Of a stretch of DNA of 32,171 bases, positions 17,686 through 26,792 are shown piece after piece. A program made the translations under genes and the position numbers. Positions within the stretch are counted from its first letter, which is position 1. Every line of letters begins with the position of its first letter. Origin of the DNA: Elusimicrobiota bacterium (GTDB taxonomy: Bacteria > Elusimicrobiota > Elusimicrobia > Elusimicrobiales > Elusimicrobiaceae); the NCBI GenBank assembly GCA_031262415.1, contig JAISHT010000017.1, forward strand, positions 1-32,171. The letters run 5' to 3'. The notes beneath the pieces were generated by a model. The model had not been told where the DNA came from. It did no database searches and saw nothing but the letters and a program-made list of their open reading frames with translations.

Positions 17686-17915
17686 ATAAATATCTGGTAG
17701 AGGCAAAATAGCCGCTTTATGCTCTGCGGGGAAATGAGGGTAAAAAGTAGAAGCCGTAAAACACAAAAGCGACTTAAATTGAAGTATTAATGGGCAAGAC
17801 CCTGCCGTAAAAGGGTTTACCATTTAGTCGTAGGGGTGCGGGCGCAATTAGACCAGATATATAGCCTGCCACTCAAAGCACACAAGGGCTAGACGCCAGT
17901 CTAGCCCATTTTTTT
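17686..17915 (+). ncRNA. Candidate structured small RNA (class unassigned; 6S-like rod is one hypothesis)
   Basis: Promoter and terminator bracket it. Long-range closing stem ATATCTGGT (17690-17698) with ACCAGATAT (17852-17860). Nested helix AAAT/GGTAAA (17732-17735, 17739-17744) with TTTACC/ATTT (17816-17821, 17822-17825). Apical hairpin AGACCCT...AGGGTTT. Confidence 0.6.
17886..17915 (+). terminator. Rho-independent terminator of the orphan RNA
   Basis: GGGCTAGAC (17886-17894), loop GCCA, GTCTAGCCC (17899-17907), then ATTTTTTT. Perfect 9-bp stem; T-tract only on the plus-strand side. Confidence 0.9.
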
Positions 17916-17947
17916 GGCTAAATTACTAGCGTTTTAAGGCAAAAGCC

Positions 17948-19051
17948 TTATTTAAGTTTAAGGTATTTTAGGGCTTGCGCTTTTGTATTTACAAGGCCTT
18001 TAAATTGCGCTTTGGCGATATTATTAAGAGCAAGATTAATAGCCGGGCCTTTTAAGCCTAGTTTTTGCAACTGGCCGCCTGTTATAACAAGTTTTTTAAG
18101 AGAAGATTTTGGCAACTTGCTATCAAATGCCTTTACTATTTTTTGTTGGCTGGTATTTAGGCCTTTAAGCTGCGCTTCTTTATTTACATAAAAATCAAGC
18201 AAGGGCAAAATTTCGCCCATAGCCAAGCGGCTTAAATGAAGGCTTTTTAAAAAATCTTTACCTTCTTTACCAAGAGATAATGCAAGCAAAGCTAGGCGGG
18301 GTATAATACCTTTAATTTTATTTTTTTGGATTTTTGGATATTTAAGGCCAATGTAAATAAACGGGGTAAGGCCGTAAGTCTTCATAAGTTTAAAAACTGG
18401 GGCGGGGTCTTTTTCTTCTAAAATTTTGATAAGTTCCGCCGCCACACGCTCGCGCGAAAGTAAGGCGGGCAGTTTGTTTTGCACAGCTTGTTTAAAAAGT
18501 TTTTTTGTCTTTGGCTCCAAAACCCAATTAAAGCGGGCGGCAAAACGAAGCGCGCGAAATAGCCGTGTTGGGTCGTCAATAAAACTTTGGGAATGCAAAA
18601 TTCTTACAAATTTTTTATCAATATCTTTTTGTGAGCCAAACAAATCATAACTTGCCAAAAACTCACCCGGCAGCAAACTTAAAGCCCAAGCATTAGCCGT
18701 AAAATCCCGTCTATACAAATCGTCTTTTAAGTTTGACGGGCTGACTTTTGGCAGGCTGGCGGGTTTTGGGTAAACTTCTTTTCTACAACGCACAAAATCA
18801 ATTTTTAAACCGTTTTTTAAAACAACACGGGCCGTGCCAAAAGTTTTAAAATATTCTACCGAGCCGCCAAAATTTTTTATGCAAAAATCAACAAAAAGCT
18901 TTATATTACCCTCTGCGCACACATCAATATCAAAGGTTTTTTTGCCTAAATATAAATCTCTTGCAAAGCCGCCAACAGCCCAAGCCTTTATATTATTTTT
19001 TTTAGCTACCAGCCCAATTGATTGCAGGATTTTTTTTTGCTCTTTTATCAT
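17948..19051 (-). CDS. CCA tRNA nucleotidyltransferase / poly(A) polymerase family
   Basis: 'WAVGGFARDLYLGKKTFDIDVCAEG', 'RRDFTANAWALSL', 'DDPTRLFRALRFAARF'. Confidence 0.94.
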   Translation of the reverse strand: MIKEQKKILQSIGLVAKKNNIKAWAVGGFARDLYLGKKTFDIDVCAEGNIKLFVDFCIKNFGGSVEYFKTFGTARVVLKNGLKIDFVRCRKEVYPKPASLPKVSPSNLKDDLYRRDFTANAWALSLLPGEFLASYDLFGSQKDIDKKFVRILHSQSFIDDPTRLFRALRFAARFNWVLEPKTKKLFKQAVQNKLPALLSRERVAAELIKILEEKDPAPVFKLMKTYGLTPFIYIGLKYPKIQKNKIKGIIPRLALLALSLGKEGKDFLKSLHLSRLAMGEILPLLDFYVNKEAQLKGLNTSQQKIVKAFDSKLPKSSLKKLVITGGQLQKLGLKGPAINLALNNIAKAQFKGLVNTKAQALKYLKLK

Positions 19052-19069
19052 AATTTCTTTATTTTTTTA

Positions 19070-19705
19070 TTATATTTTCTCTGGCAAAGGTTTGCCTGCT
19101 TTTAAATCTTTCTCCAAAGCGGTAAGTAAATGCCAAGAGGGGTTAATTTTAAGTATTTCCCTAGCGGCTGATAAGACGGAGGCGGCATTATAATCCCCCC
19201 CGTCAACAGGGATATAAAACGGATAGCCCTTTAGCCTTGCGCCGTAGCGTTTTAAAGCCGCAATTTTATAGCCTTTCTCTGCGGCGTATGCGGCTATTAC
19301 TTCGCTCTCTTGCGTTATATGCTCTTCATACTCAAGCATAGCTTTAAGTTCTTCTAGGCCTGCTAGATAAAACGGGTCGTAATCAATGGAGAGGCTAGTC
19401 ATATTATCTTTTAAAAGTTTAAAATCTTTTTGCATTTGCGTCTTTATTTTATCAAAATCTTTTTTATCCGCTTTTGGCGAAACTAAAGCAAGCAGCTCTA
19501 TAGAAGGGTCAAAATAAATAAAATTTCTATCGTGATAAAAAAAAGTTTCGCACTCTGGGCAACGTAGTAAATTAAGCTCCCCTCCGAGTAATGCGGCTTT
19601 AAGTTCAGTGTCCTGGTCGCCTCTAATCAGCGTCCAAAACTCAGCGTCAAAAGGTTCGCAACCGTTAGGGCAATTGGCCTGCCCTTGGCCTTTAATAGAT
19701 TTCAT
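19070..19705 (-). CDS. CpXC-domain-like protein
   Basis: N-terminal 'ANCPNGCEPFDAEFWTLI' and 'LNLLRCPECETFFYHDRNFIYFDP' resemble the CpXC zinc-ribbon family. Confidence 0.6.
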   Translation of the reverse strand: MKSIKGQGQANCPNGCEPFDAEFWTLIRGDQDTELKAALLGGELNLLRCPECETFFYHDRNFIYFDPSIELLALVSPKADKKDFDKIKTQMQKDFKLLKDNMTSLSIDYDPFYLAGLEELKAMLEYEEHITQESEVIAAYAAEKGYKIAALKRYGARLKGYPFYIPVDGGDYNAASVLSAAREILKINPSWHLLTALEKDLKAGKPLPEKI

Positions 19706-19769
19706 ATATAATAATTTAGCAAAAATAATACTACCTTGGCTATCTATTAATATAATAGAATATATATAA

Positions 19770-19843
19770 GCCCCGGTAGCTCAATTGGCTAGAGCATCGG
19801 TCTTCGGAACCGAGGGTTGTAGGTTCAAATCCTATCCGGGGTA
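19770..19843 (+). tRNA. tRNA-Arg (anticodon TCG)
   Basis: 74-nt cloverleaf: acceptor GCCCCGG/CCGGGGT plus A, anticodon stem TCGGT/ACCGA with loop CTTCGGA, T-arm GTAGG-TTCAAAT-CCTAT. CCA not encoded. Confidence 0.96.
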
Positions 19844-19915
19844 TTTTTGCGGGTGGTTTATTACTTGCCTGCAATTTGCTAGAATATTCTATACATTTTT
19901 AAAGGAGTCATTATT

Positions 19916-20671
19916 ATGGGTGGACATTCACATTGGGCAGGTATCAAACACAAAAAGGCTTTAGTTGACGCAAAAAAAGGCAAAGTATTTACAAAAATTA
20001 TTCGCGAAATCACCATTGCCGCAAAAATCGGCGGGGCTGATTTAACAAGCAATGCCCGCTTGCGTAAAGCCGTTGACGACGCCAAAGCCGCCAATATGCC
20101 GGCTGACAATGTAAAGCGCGCAATTATGAAAGGAACGGGCCAACTACCCGGCGCAATTTATGAAGAAATTACTTACGAAGGCTACGGCCCGGGCAGCGTT
20201 GCGGTTATTGTGGAATGCACAACAGATAATAAAAACAGAACTTTTGCCGAAATCCGCAAGAAATTTTCCGATAGAGGCGGCAGTATTGGCACATCGGGCT
20301 GCGTTTCTTATATGTTTGCAAAAAAAGGCATAATTTTGGTTGATAAAGAAGCGAAATCTGAAGAAGAAATGATGGATATTGCCCTTGAAGCCGGCGCAGA
20401 AGATATTAAAACCCAAGCCGAAGGTTATGAAATTATAACCGCCATGGAAGATTTGGATAAAGTAAAAACCGCCCTTGAAGCAAAGGGTATTACCCCTGTT
20501 TCCGCCGAGCTTACTATGATACCCGCAAACGAGGTTGAAATTAAAGACCAAGAAACAGCGGAAAAAATATTAAATATGGTGGACTCTTTAGACGATCACG
20601 ACGATACTAAAGCAGTTTACTCAAACTATAGTATACCAGAAGATATACTAGCCAAAATTGAAAACAAATAA
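19916..20671 (+). CDS. yebC: YebC/PmpR family protein
   Basis: 'MGGHSHWAGIKHKKALVDAKKGKVFTKIIREI', 'IYEEITYEGYGPGSVAVIVECTTDNKNRTFAEIRKKFSDRGG'. 'AAAGGAG' upstream of ATG. Confidence 0.97.
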   Translation: MGGHSHWAGIKHKKALVDAKKGKVFTKIIREITIAAKIGGADLTSNARLRKAVDDAKAANMPADNVKRAIMKGTGQLPGAIYEEITYEGYGPGSVAVIVECTTDNKNRTFAEIRKKFSDRGGSIGTSGCVSYMFAKKGIILVDKEAKSEEEMMDIALEAGAEDIKTQAEGYEIITAMEDLDKVKTALEAKGITPVSAELTMIPANEVEIKDQETAEKILNMVDSLDDHDDTKAVYSNYSIPEDILAKIENK

Positions 20672-21233
20672 AGTATTAGGTATTGACCCAGGTTTAGACA
20701 GAACCGGCTGGGCCGTTGTAGAAGACAACGGGCCGGCCGGTCTTGTTTTAAATGCTTGCGGCTTAATACACACCGCCGCTGGCACGCCACTACCTCAGCG
20801 TCTTGAAGAAATTTACACAGAAATCCGCAAAGTCGCCGAAGTTTTTGCCCCCGAGGCCGCCGCAATGGAAGAAATGTTTTTTTTGAAACGGGCTTTAACT
20901 ATGTCGCACACCATACAAACCCGCGGCGTCATTATGCTGGCTTTGCATCAAAAAGGCCTTAGCATAAACGCTTATCCGCCAAAGCGGGTTAAAATGGTTG
21001 TTTGCGGCAGCGGCTCGGCTGATAAAAAGCAAGTTCAGCGTATGGTGCAGCTTACGCTTAAACTTAAAGAAGCGCCTAGGCCCGACGATGTCGCCGATGC
21101 CGCCGCAATTGCAATATGCCACTTAAAAACATCTCCGCTAATGGCTAAAATATCGGCGCAGCAAAAATTCCTTGATAAACTTAAAGAAGCAAAAAAGCAA
21201 CAAGTTGCGGCTTTAAAATCCAAACTTCGTTAA
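20658..21233 (+). CDS. ruvC: Holliday junction resolvase RuvC (TTG start)
   Basis: 'VLGIDPGLDRTGWAVVE', 'AAAMEEMFFLKRALTMSHTIQTRGVIMLA', 'PDDVADAAAIAICH'. TTG start overlaps the yebC 3' end. Confidence 0.95.
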   Translation: MKTNKVLGIDPGLDRTGWAVVEDNGPAGLVLNACGLIHTAAGTPLPQRLEEIYTEIRKVAEVFAPEAAAMEEMFFLKRALTMSHTIQTRGVIMLALHQKGLSINAYPPKRVKMVVCGSGSADKKQVQRMVQLTLKLKEAPRPDDVADAAAIAICHLKTSPLMAKISAQQKFLDKLKEAKKQQVAALKSKLR

Positions 21234-21277
21234 TTTTGTAAAAAGCAAAAAAAGTTCAAAAAAAGTAAAATAAATTT

Positions 21278-21883
21278 ATGATAGCGTATTTAAAAGGTGA
21301 AGTTTTTGAAGTTTCAAATAATGCCATTATTTTATTAGTTGGCGGCGTGGGCTACTATGTTAATATGGCCTCGCCTTCGCTGACTACGCTTGAAAAGGGC
21401 CAACAGCTTGAAGTTTATATAACGGAATCACTCTCCCCCTACGACGGCACCGCTCTTTACGGCTTTTTAACTAAAGAAGACAAAGAACTATTTTTACTCT
21501 TTAAAGAATCTATCCCAAATACTGGCCCTAAAAAAGCTTTGGAATTTTTAGCAAAAGCATTGCGCAGCGTGGCGGATTTCCACCGAGCTATTATAAACAA
21601 AGACCCAAAAATACTTACAACTATTTTTGGCTTTACCGCAAAAACGGCGCAAAAACTTATTGATTCGCTTAAAGACAAAATGGACACCATAACCGTGCAG
21701 GGCGAAGTCAAAATTAAGACGGCCGAAATACCTTTTATGAGCGATGTTATGGCTGCCTTAACTGCTCTTGGCTACTCGGCCCAAGAATCTAGGCGGGCCA
21801 TAGAAAAAATTTATCAACAGGGCGCAAATAATAATACCGTTGAAGAAAATATTAAAGCCGCCCTAAGGATACTACGCAAATGA
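21278..21883 (+). CDS. ruvA: Holliday junction DNA helicase subunit RuvA
   Basis: '[28 protein letters not shown]' OB domain, degenerate helix-hairpin-helix region, C-terminal '[23 protein letters not shown]'. Confidence 0.93.
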   Translation: MIAYLKGEVFEVSNNAIILLVGGVGYYVNMASPSLTTLEKGQQLEVYITESLSPYDGTALYGFLTKEDKELFLLFKESIPNTGPKKALEFLAKALRSVADFHRAIINKDPKILTTIFGFTAKTAQKLIDSLKDKMDTITVQGEVKIKTAEIPFMSDVMAALTALGYSAQESRRAIEKIYQQGANNNTVEENIKAALRILRK

Positions 21884-22902
21884 CCCAGCTTAAAAACGAA
21901 TACCTTAATTTATCGGCCAGTGAAGAAGAAAAATCTTCCATAGAACACGCTTTGCGCCCGACGACGCTAGGGGAATTTGTCGGCCAAGATAAACTTAAAG
22001 ATAATCTCAAAGTTTTTATTTCCGCCGCCAAAAACCGCAAAGAAGCCTTGGACCATTGTTTATTTTACTCCCCCCCCGGTCTTGGTAAAACAACGCTTTC
22101 AAATATTTTAGCTCACGAAATGGGCGTAAATATTAAGGTAACTTCCGGCCCGGTTTTGGCCCGCCCGGGCGATTTGGCCGCTATGCTCACAACCGAACTT
22201 AACGAGGGCGATATTTTATTTATTGACGAAATCCACCGCCTCAACCCCGCTGTGGAAGAAGCGCTATACCCCGCAATGGAAGATTTTACTTTCTTTATTA
22301 ATACCGGCAAAGGGGCGGGTTCAACGACGCTAAAACTTGCCGTGCCTAAATTTACTTTAGTTGGCGCAACAACCCGCAGCGGCCTTTTAACAAGCCCGCT
22401 TAGGGACCGCTTTGGCATTATTTTTAATTTAGGTTTTTACGAAATTAAAGAAATAACTGATATTTTAGAACGTTCCGCCCGTCTGTTAAATATTGACGCA
22501 GAGCGCCAAGGCCTTGTTGAAATTGCCAAACGCTCCCGTGGCACGCCCCGCATAGCAAACCGCCTTTTAAGAAGGGTTAGGGATTTTGCGCAAGTAAAAG
22601 GCAATGGCATTATAACGGCTGATATTGCTATAGTCGCCATGGAGGCTTTGGATATTGATAAAGAAGGCCTTGACACCGTGGATAAACAAATTTTAAGCGC
22701 ATTAATTGAAAAGTTTGGCGGCGGCCCGGTTGGCATGGATAATTTGGCTATTGCCGTCTCGCAAGAAGCGGATACTCTTACCGATGTTATAGAGCCTTAC
22801 CTTATTAAAGCCGGCTTTATAACACGCACTCCAAGGGGACGTGTGGCAACGCCAAAAGCGTATTTGCACCTAGGCCACAAAAGCCCCAATACTCTTTTTT
22901 AA
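21880..22902 (+). CDS. ruvB: Holliday junction DNA helicase RuvB
   Basis: '[23 protein letters not shown]', Walker A '[14 protein letters not shown]', '[25 protein letters not shown]', '[15 protein letters not shown]'. Confidence 0.98.
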   Translation: MTQLKNEYLNLSASEEEKSSIEHALRPTTLGEFVGQDKLKDNLKVFISAAKNRKEALDHCLFYSPPGLGKTTLSNILAHEMGVNIKVTSGPVLARPGDLAAMLTTELNEGDILFIDEIHRLNPAVEEALYPAMEDFTFFINTGKGAGSTTLKLAVPKFTLVGATTRSGLLTSPLRDRFGIIFNLGFYEIKEITDILERSARLLNIDAERQGLVEIAKRSRGTPRIANRLLRRVRDFAQVKGNGIITADIAIVAMEALDIDKEGLDTVDKQILSALIEKFGGGPVGMDNLAIAVSQEADTLTDVIEPYLIKAGFITRTPRGRVATPKAYLHLGHKSPNTLF

Positions 22903-22926
22903 TGCAAGTTTAATTAAAGAATTTTA

Positions 22927-24021
22927 ATGAAAAAACTACTACTTTCTTTTCTTTTTTTATCTTTTACTTTGGGCCTTTACGCTCTTGATGTTAAAGTGCT
23001 TATTTTAGGCCCCGTTAACTCTGCTACCGTGCAAGCTAGCGGCCCATTTAGCCTAAAAGATTTGCAAACAAACAAAATATATAAAGTAGAAAAAGGCGGC
23101 AGCTTTAATATCTCCCAAAACGCTCAAACGCTTAAAGTAGGCTCCGTAAAAACAAATAGCGGGGTTTTGATAACGGCAGAAAATAACGGACATTTCACTA
23201 TTAAAAATAATCAATACGAAGGCAAATTAATAATAAAACCAGCTGCCAAAGGCTTTAATATTATAGAGCAAATTGATTTAGAAAATTATCTCTACGGCGT
23301 TTTGCCTTATGAAATGAGTTATAGCTGGCCGCTTGAAGCCTTAAAAGCGCAAGCAGTAGCCGCGCGCACATATACTTTAAAATCGCTTGAAGACAAGAGA
23401 ATGAAAGATTTTGATTTGTATTCTGATGTTCGCAGCCAAATGTATAAAGGAAGCGTAAAGAAATATGACAGCGTTAAAAAAGCTGTGGACGGAACTAAAG
23501 GACAAGTTTTAAAATATAAAGATAAATTATTTTATACTTACTATCACGCTAATTGCGGCGGACATACCGACCAAGCCGCCTGGGTAAATAAAGCAGAGGA
23601 TATAAAACCCCTGCAAGGCGCAAAATGCGGATATTGCAATAAAAGCAAAAACGCTACTTGGAAATATCAAGCGCCGCAGGCAGATATTAATAATTTCCTA
23701 AAAAAGCAAAAAGTAAAAGGCTCTATAAAAAAAATAAAAGTGGGCGATAAATTTAGCAGCGGCAGGGCAAAAAATCTGGTTTTTACTACGACGCAAGAAA
23801 AAAAGACTATCAATTGCAACACTTTTCGCTTAGCCATAGGCTCAACAAAACTTAAAAGCTGTTTTATAACAAAAATAGACGGCTTTAATTTTGAAGGCCG
23901 TGGATATGGCCACGGGCGCGGTATGTGCCAAGACGGCGCAAAAGGTATGGCGCAAGACGGTAAAAATTACAAATTTATTTTAAGCCGCTTTTACCCAAGT
24001 AGCGATTTAACAAAAATATAA
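22927..24021 (+). CDS. SpoIID/LytB domain protein
   Basis: Signal peptide; 'LENYLYGVLPYEMSYSWPLEALKAQAVAARTYTL', 'YYHANCGGHTDQAAWVN', 'GRGYGHGRGMCQDGAKGMAQDG'. Confidence 0.94.
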   Translation: MKKLLLSFLFLSFTLGLYALDVKVLILGPVNSATVQASGPFSLKDLQTNKIYKVEKGGSFNISQNAQTLKVGSVKTNSGVLITAENNGHFTIKNNQYEGKLIIKPAAKGFNIIEQIDLENYLYGVLPYEMSYSWPLEALKAQAVAARTYTLKSLEDKRMKDFDLYSDVRSQMYKGSVKKYDSVKKAVDGTKGQVLKYKDKLFYTYYHANCGGHTDQAAWVNKAEDIKPLQGAKCGYCNKSKNATWKYQAPQADINNFLKKQKVKGSIKKIKVGDKFSSGRAKNLVFTTTQEKKTINCNTFRLAIGSTKLKSCFITKIDGFNFEGRGYGHGRGMCQDGAKGMAQDGKNYKFILSRFYPSSDLTKI

Positions 24022-24062
24022 CAAGAGCGTAGTAAAAAAATCAATCAAACAACTAGGTATTT

Positions 24063-25100
24063 ATGGCATTTGAACGTTTTAAAAAATTTAATATTGACGA
24101 GTTAATAGCAAAAAACCCCGCCGAGCCGCGCGACTCCAGCCGTCTAATGGTTTTAAACCGAAAAACAAAAACTATAGAGCATAAAATCTTTTACGATTTG
24201 CCAAACTACTTAAAAGCGGGCGATACAATAATTATCAACAATTCTAAAGTTTTCCCCGCAAAAATATTTGCCACCAAAGAAACAGGCGGCAAAATTGAAC
24301 TTTTACTTGTGCACCCGCTGGAAGATAAATCCATTTGGGCGGTTTTAGTAAGAGAGTATAAACCGGGCGTTAAACTTACTTTTGAAGATGGTTTAACTGG
24401 CGAGATTATAGGCAACACCGAAAATGGCGAAGCTTTAATAAAATTTAACACCACCGATATTTTGCCCTATGCCCGCAAATACGGCCATATGCCGCTGCCG
24501 CCATATATAGAAAAGGCCCGCAAGCACGCTGGCTTGCCAAAAGAAATTATTACAGATAAAGAAAAGTATCAAACTGTTTACGCCGCTGAGGAAGGCTCCA
24601 TAGCTGCGCCGACGGCGGGATTTCACTTTACGCAAAACTTGCTAGATAAAATTAAAGCTATGGGCGTAAATATTGCCTATATTACTTTACATGTCGGCTG
24701 GGGCACTTTCAAGCCGCTACGCACCGAGCCTAGCGAGCATAAAATGCTTGCCGAACTTGCCGAAATCTCCAGCCAAACCGCAGACATTATAAATAAAACC
24801 AAACAAACTGGCGGGCGGCTAATTGCCGTTGGCACAACAAGCACAAGAACGCTTGAGAGTTTTACTAGTGAAAATGGCACAATTTCGCCCGGGCAAAAAT
24901 GGACAAATTTATTTATCTATCAAGGCTATAAATTTAAGGCGGTTGATACGCTTATAACAAATTTCCACTTTCCCGATTCCACCCCCCTTTGCCTTGCCAG
25001 CGCATTTGCCAGCGAAGATTTTATTTACTCTGCCTACACTCAAGCCGTGGCGATGAAATACCGCTTTTATTCTTTTGGAGATGCAATGTTAATTTTGTAA
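24063..25100 (+). CDS. queA: S-adenosylmethionine:tRNA ribosyltransferase-isomerase
   Basis: 'LPNYLKAGDTIIINNSKVFPAKIFATKETGGKIELLLV', 'EEGSIAAPTAGFHFT', 'VGTTSTRTLES', 'LITNFHFPDSTPLCLASAFA'. Confidence 0.97.
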   Translation: MAFERFKKFNIDELIAKNPAEPRDSSRLMVLNRKTKTIEHKIFYDLPNYLKAGDTIIINNSKVFPAKIFATKETGGKIELLLVHPLEDKSIWAVLVREYKPGVKLTFEDGLTGEIIGNTENGEALIKFNTTDILPYARKYGHMPLPPYIEKARKHAGLPKEIITDKEKYQTVYAAEEGSIAAPTAGFHFTQNLLDKIKAMGVNIAYITLHVGWGTFKPLRTEPSEHKMLAELAEISSQTADIINKTKQTGGRLIAVGTTSTRTLESFTSENGTISPGQKWTNLFIYQGYKFKAVDTLITNFHFPDSTPLCLASAFASEDFIYSAYTQAVAMKYRFYSFGDAMLIL

Positions 25101-25112
25101 AATACTAATTCT

Positions 25113-26273
25113 ATGGATATTATTTCACCTTTTAAAATAACCGCTAAAGATACAAAAACCAATGCCCGCTCTGGCGTATTATATACAAAGCACGGGGCTG
25201 TAAAAACGCCTGTTTTTATGCCTGTTGCCACGCAAGCTAGCGTAAAAGCCCTAACAGACGAAGATTTAAACCATATCAAGGCCGAGTGTATTTTATCTAA
25301 TACCTATCATCTTTATTTACGCCCGGGCACTGAGCTGCTGGAAAAAATGGGTGGCCTGCATAAATTTATGCACTGGCAAGGCTCTATTTTGACGGATTCG
25401 GGCGGGTTTCAAGTGCATAGCCTGTCGCATCTGCGTAAAATAACGGAAGAAGGCGTTTGGTTTAAAAGCCACCACGACGGTAGCAAACACTTTTTTACGC
25501 CCGAAAATGTTATAGAATACGAAAGTAAAATAGCCTCAGATATTTGGACTTGCCTTGATGTCCTTATCCCCTCAACTGCAAAAGAAAGCGACGCTAGGCG
25601 CGCGCTTGAAATTACTAAACGCTGGGCAAGGAGGGCGGCGGCAAAATATCACGCCCTAATCCCACAAGCTATAGCAAAAAACAATGACGGCAGTTTTAAT
25701 GTACCGCACTCACTTCTTTTTGGCATTATACAAGGCTCCATTTACCCAAAATTGAGAGAAGACGCCGCCAAAGATATGGCAACGCTGCCTCTTCACGGTT
25801 TTTGCATAGGCGGCTTATCCGTCGGCGAAACACGGGAGGAAATGAATTTAGCCCTAAAGCATACTATCCCCCATTTGCCCGAGCAAAAACCCCGCTACTT
25901 AATGGGGCTAGGCACCCCGCAGGAAATGCTGGATTGTATAGAGAGGGGCGTTGATATGTTTGATTGCGTTTGGCCTACCCGTGTTGCAAGAAACGGCCAA
26001 GTTATGACCAGTAGCGGCAAATTTAATATCAAAAATAATACTTATAGAACCGACGAGCGGCCGCTTGATGATACTTGCGATTGCTTCGTCTGCCAAAAAT
26101 ATAGCAGGGCGTATCTTTCTCATCTTTTCCGCTCGGGCGAGCTTACAAGCCACCGCCTGCTTTCCGTGCATAATATCCGCTTTTTAACCCGCCTTATGGA
26201 ACGTGTGCGCCAAAGCATAGCTGACGGCACCTTCCTAGAACTAAAAGAAGAAGTTGAAAAAAATTATAAATAA
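25113..26273 (+). CDS. tgt: Queuine tRNA-ribosyltransferase
   Basis: 'TPVFMPVATQASVKAL', 'LSNTYHLYLRPG', 'LTDSGGFQVHSLSHLRKITEEGVWFKSHHDGSKHFFTPE', 'YLMGLGTPQEMLDCIERGVDMFDCVWPTRVARNG'; Zn motif 'CDCFVCQKYSRAYLSHLF'. Confidence 0.97.
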   Translation: MDIISPFKITAKDTKTNARSGVLYTKHGAVKTPVFMPVATQASVKALTDEDLNHIKAECILSNTYHLYLRPGTELLEKMGGLHKFMHWQGSILTDSGGFQVHSLSHLRKITEEGVWFKSHHDGSKHFFTPENVIEYESKIASDIWTCLDVLIPSTAKESDARRALEITKRWARRAAAKYHALIPQAIAKNNDGSFNVPHSLLFGIIQGSIYPKLREDAAKDMATLPLHGFCIGGLSVGETREEMNLALKHTIPHLPEQKPRYLMGLGTPQEMLDCIERGVDMFDCVWPTRVARNGQVMTSSGKFNIKNNTYRTDERPLDDTCDCFVCQKYSRAYLSHLFRSGELTSHRLLSVHNIRFLTRLMERVRQSIADGTFLELKEEVEKNYK

Positions 26274-26286
26274 CATGGCTTGAAAG

Positions 26287-26781
26287 TTATATTTCAACAA
26301 CGACTTCATCTTTTCTGGAGATTGTCTTCTTGTTATTAGGCTTTTTAGTTTTCTTTGGGGTGTCTGTTAGGACAAAAAGTAAATAAGTTTTTATTATTTC
26401 AAGCGAAAATAAAGCGGATATTAAAGCCATCTCCCTAAAATAAAACCAGCCATAATCCATATTAGGCCAAAGGGCAGATGTAAGCATTTCTACGGCATTA
26501 GCTAGCGGAAGGAAAGTAAAATCCTCGTAAACATAAACACAAAATAAGGCTTGCACGGCGGATATTATCCAGGCTTTGCGCTCTTTCATAAAAATAAAAA
26601 GAATTTGCGCAAAATAAATAACCGACATAGCAACAAAAACTCTAATGGCTATATTGGAATAGTCCAAGCCAAAACGAAATAGTTGCAAAATATTACGCAA
26701 AAAACCCGCTAAACAAAAAAATAAAATTAAGTAAAGCCAAGCGTCTATGGAGCGTAAATATTTAAGTATTTTTGTTTTCAT
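26287..26781 (-). CDS. Small multi-pass membrane protein of unknown function
   Basis: About four hydrophobic segments and a Lys-rich C-terminus (KKTKKPNNKKTISRKDE). Confidence 0.7.
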   Translation of the reverse strand: MKTKILKYLRSIDAWLYLILFFCLAGFLRNILQLFRFGLDYSNIAIRVFVAMSVIYFAQILFIFMKERKAWIISAVQALFCVYVYEDFTFLPLANAVEMLTSALWPNMDYGWFYFREMALISALFSLEIIKTYLLFVLTDTPKKTKKPNNKKTISRKDEVVVEI

Positions 26782-26792
26782 TTTTACCCATT

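Noticed and set aside
17626-17823. 65-aa minus-strand ORF in the intergenic region
   Set aside because: No motif or clear ribosome-binding site; it overlaps the plus-strand promoter and structured RNA, which explain the region better.
17686-17915. RNase P RNA, tmRNA or SRP RNA as the identity of the orphan RNA
   Set aside because: No GAGGAAAGUCC-like RNase P core, no tRNA-like end or tag reading frame, and no GGAAGGAAGCAG-like SRP loop seen.
19735-19769. Promoter for tRNA-Arg (TATAAT at 19751-19756)
   Set aside because: Good -10-like hexamer but no acceptable -35 at proper spacing in a very AT-rich stretch; not confident enough to list.
26274-26300. Short hairpin TTGAAA...TTTCAA between convergent tgt and the membrane protein gene
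   Set aside because: Weak 6-bp AT-rich stem with no T-tract; not convincing as a terminator.
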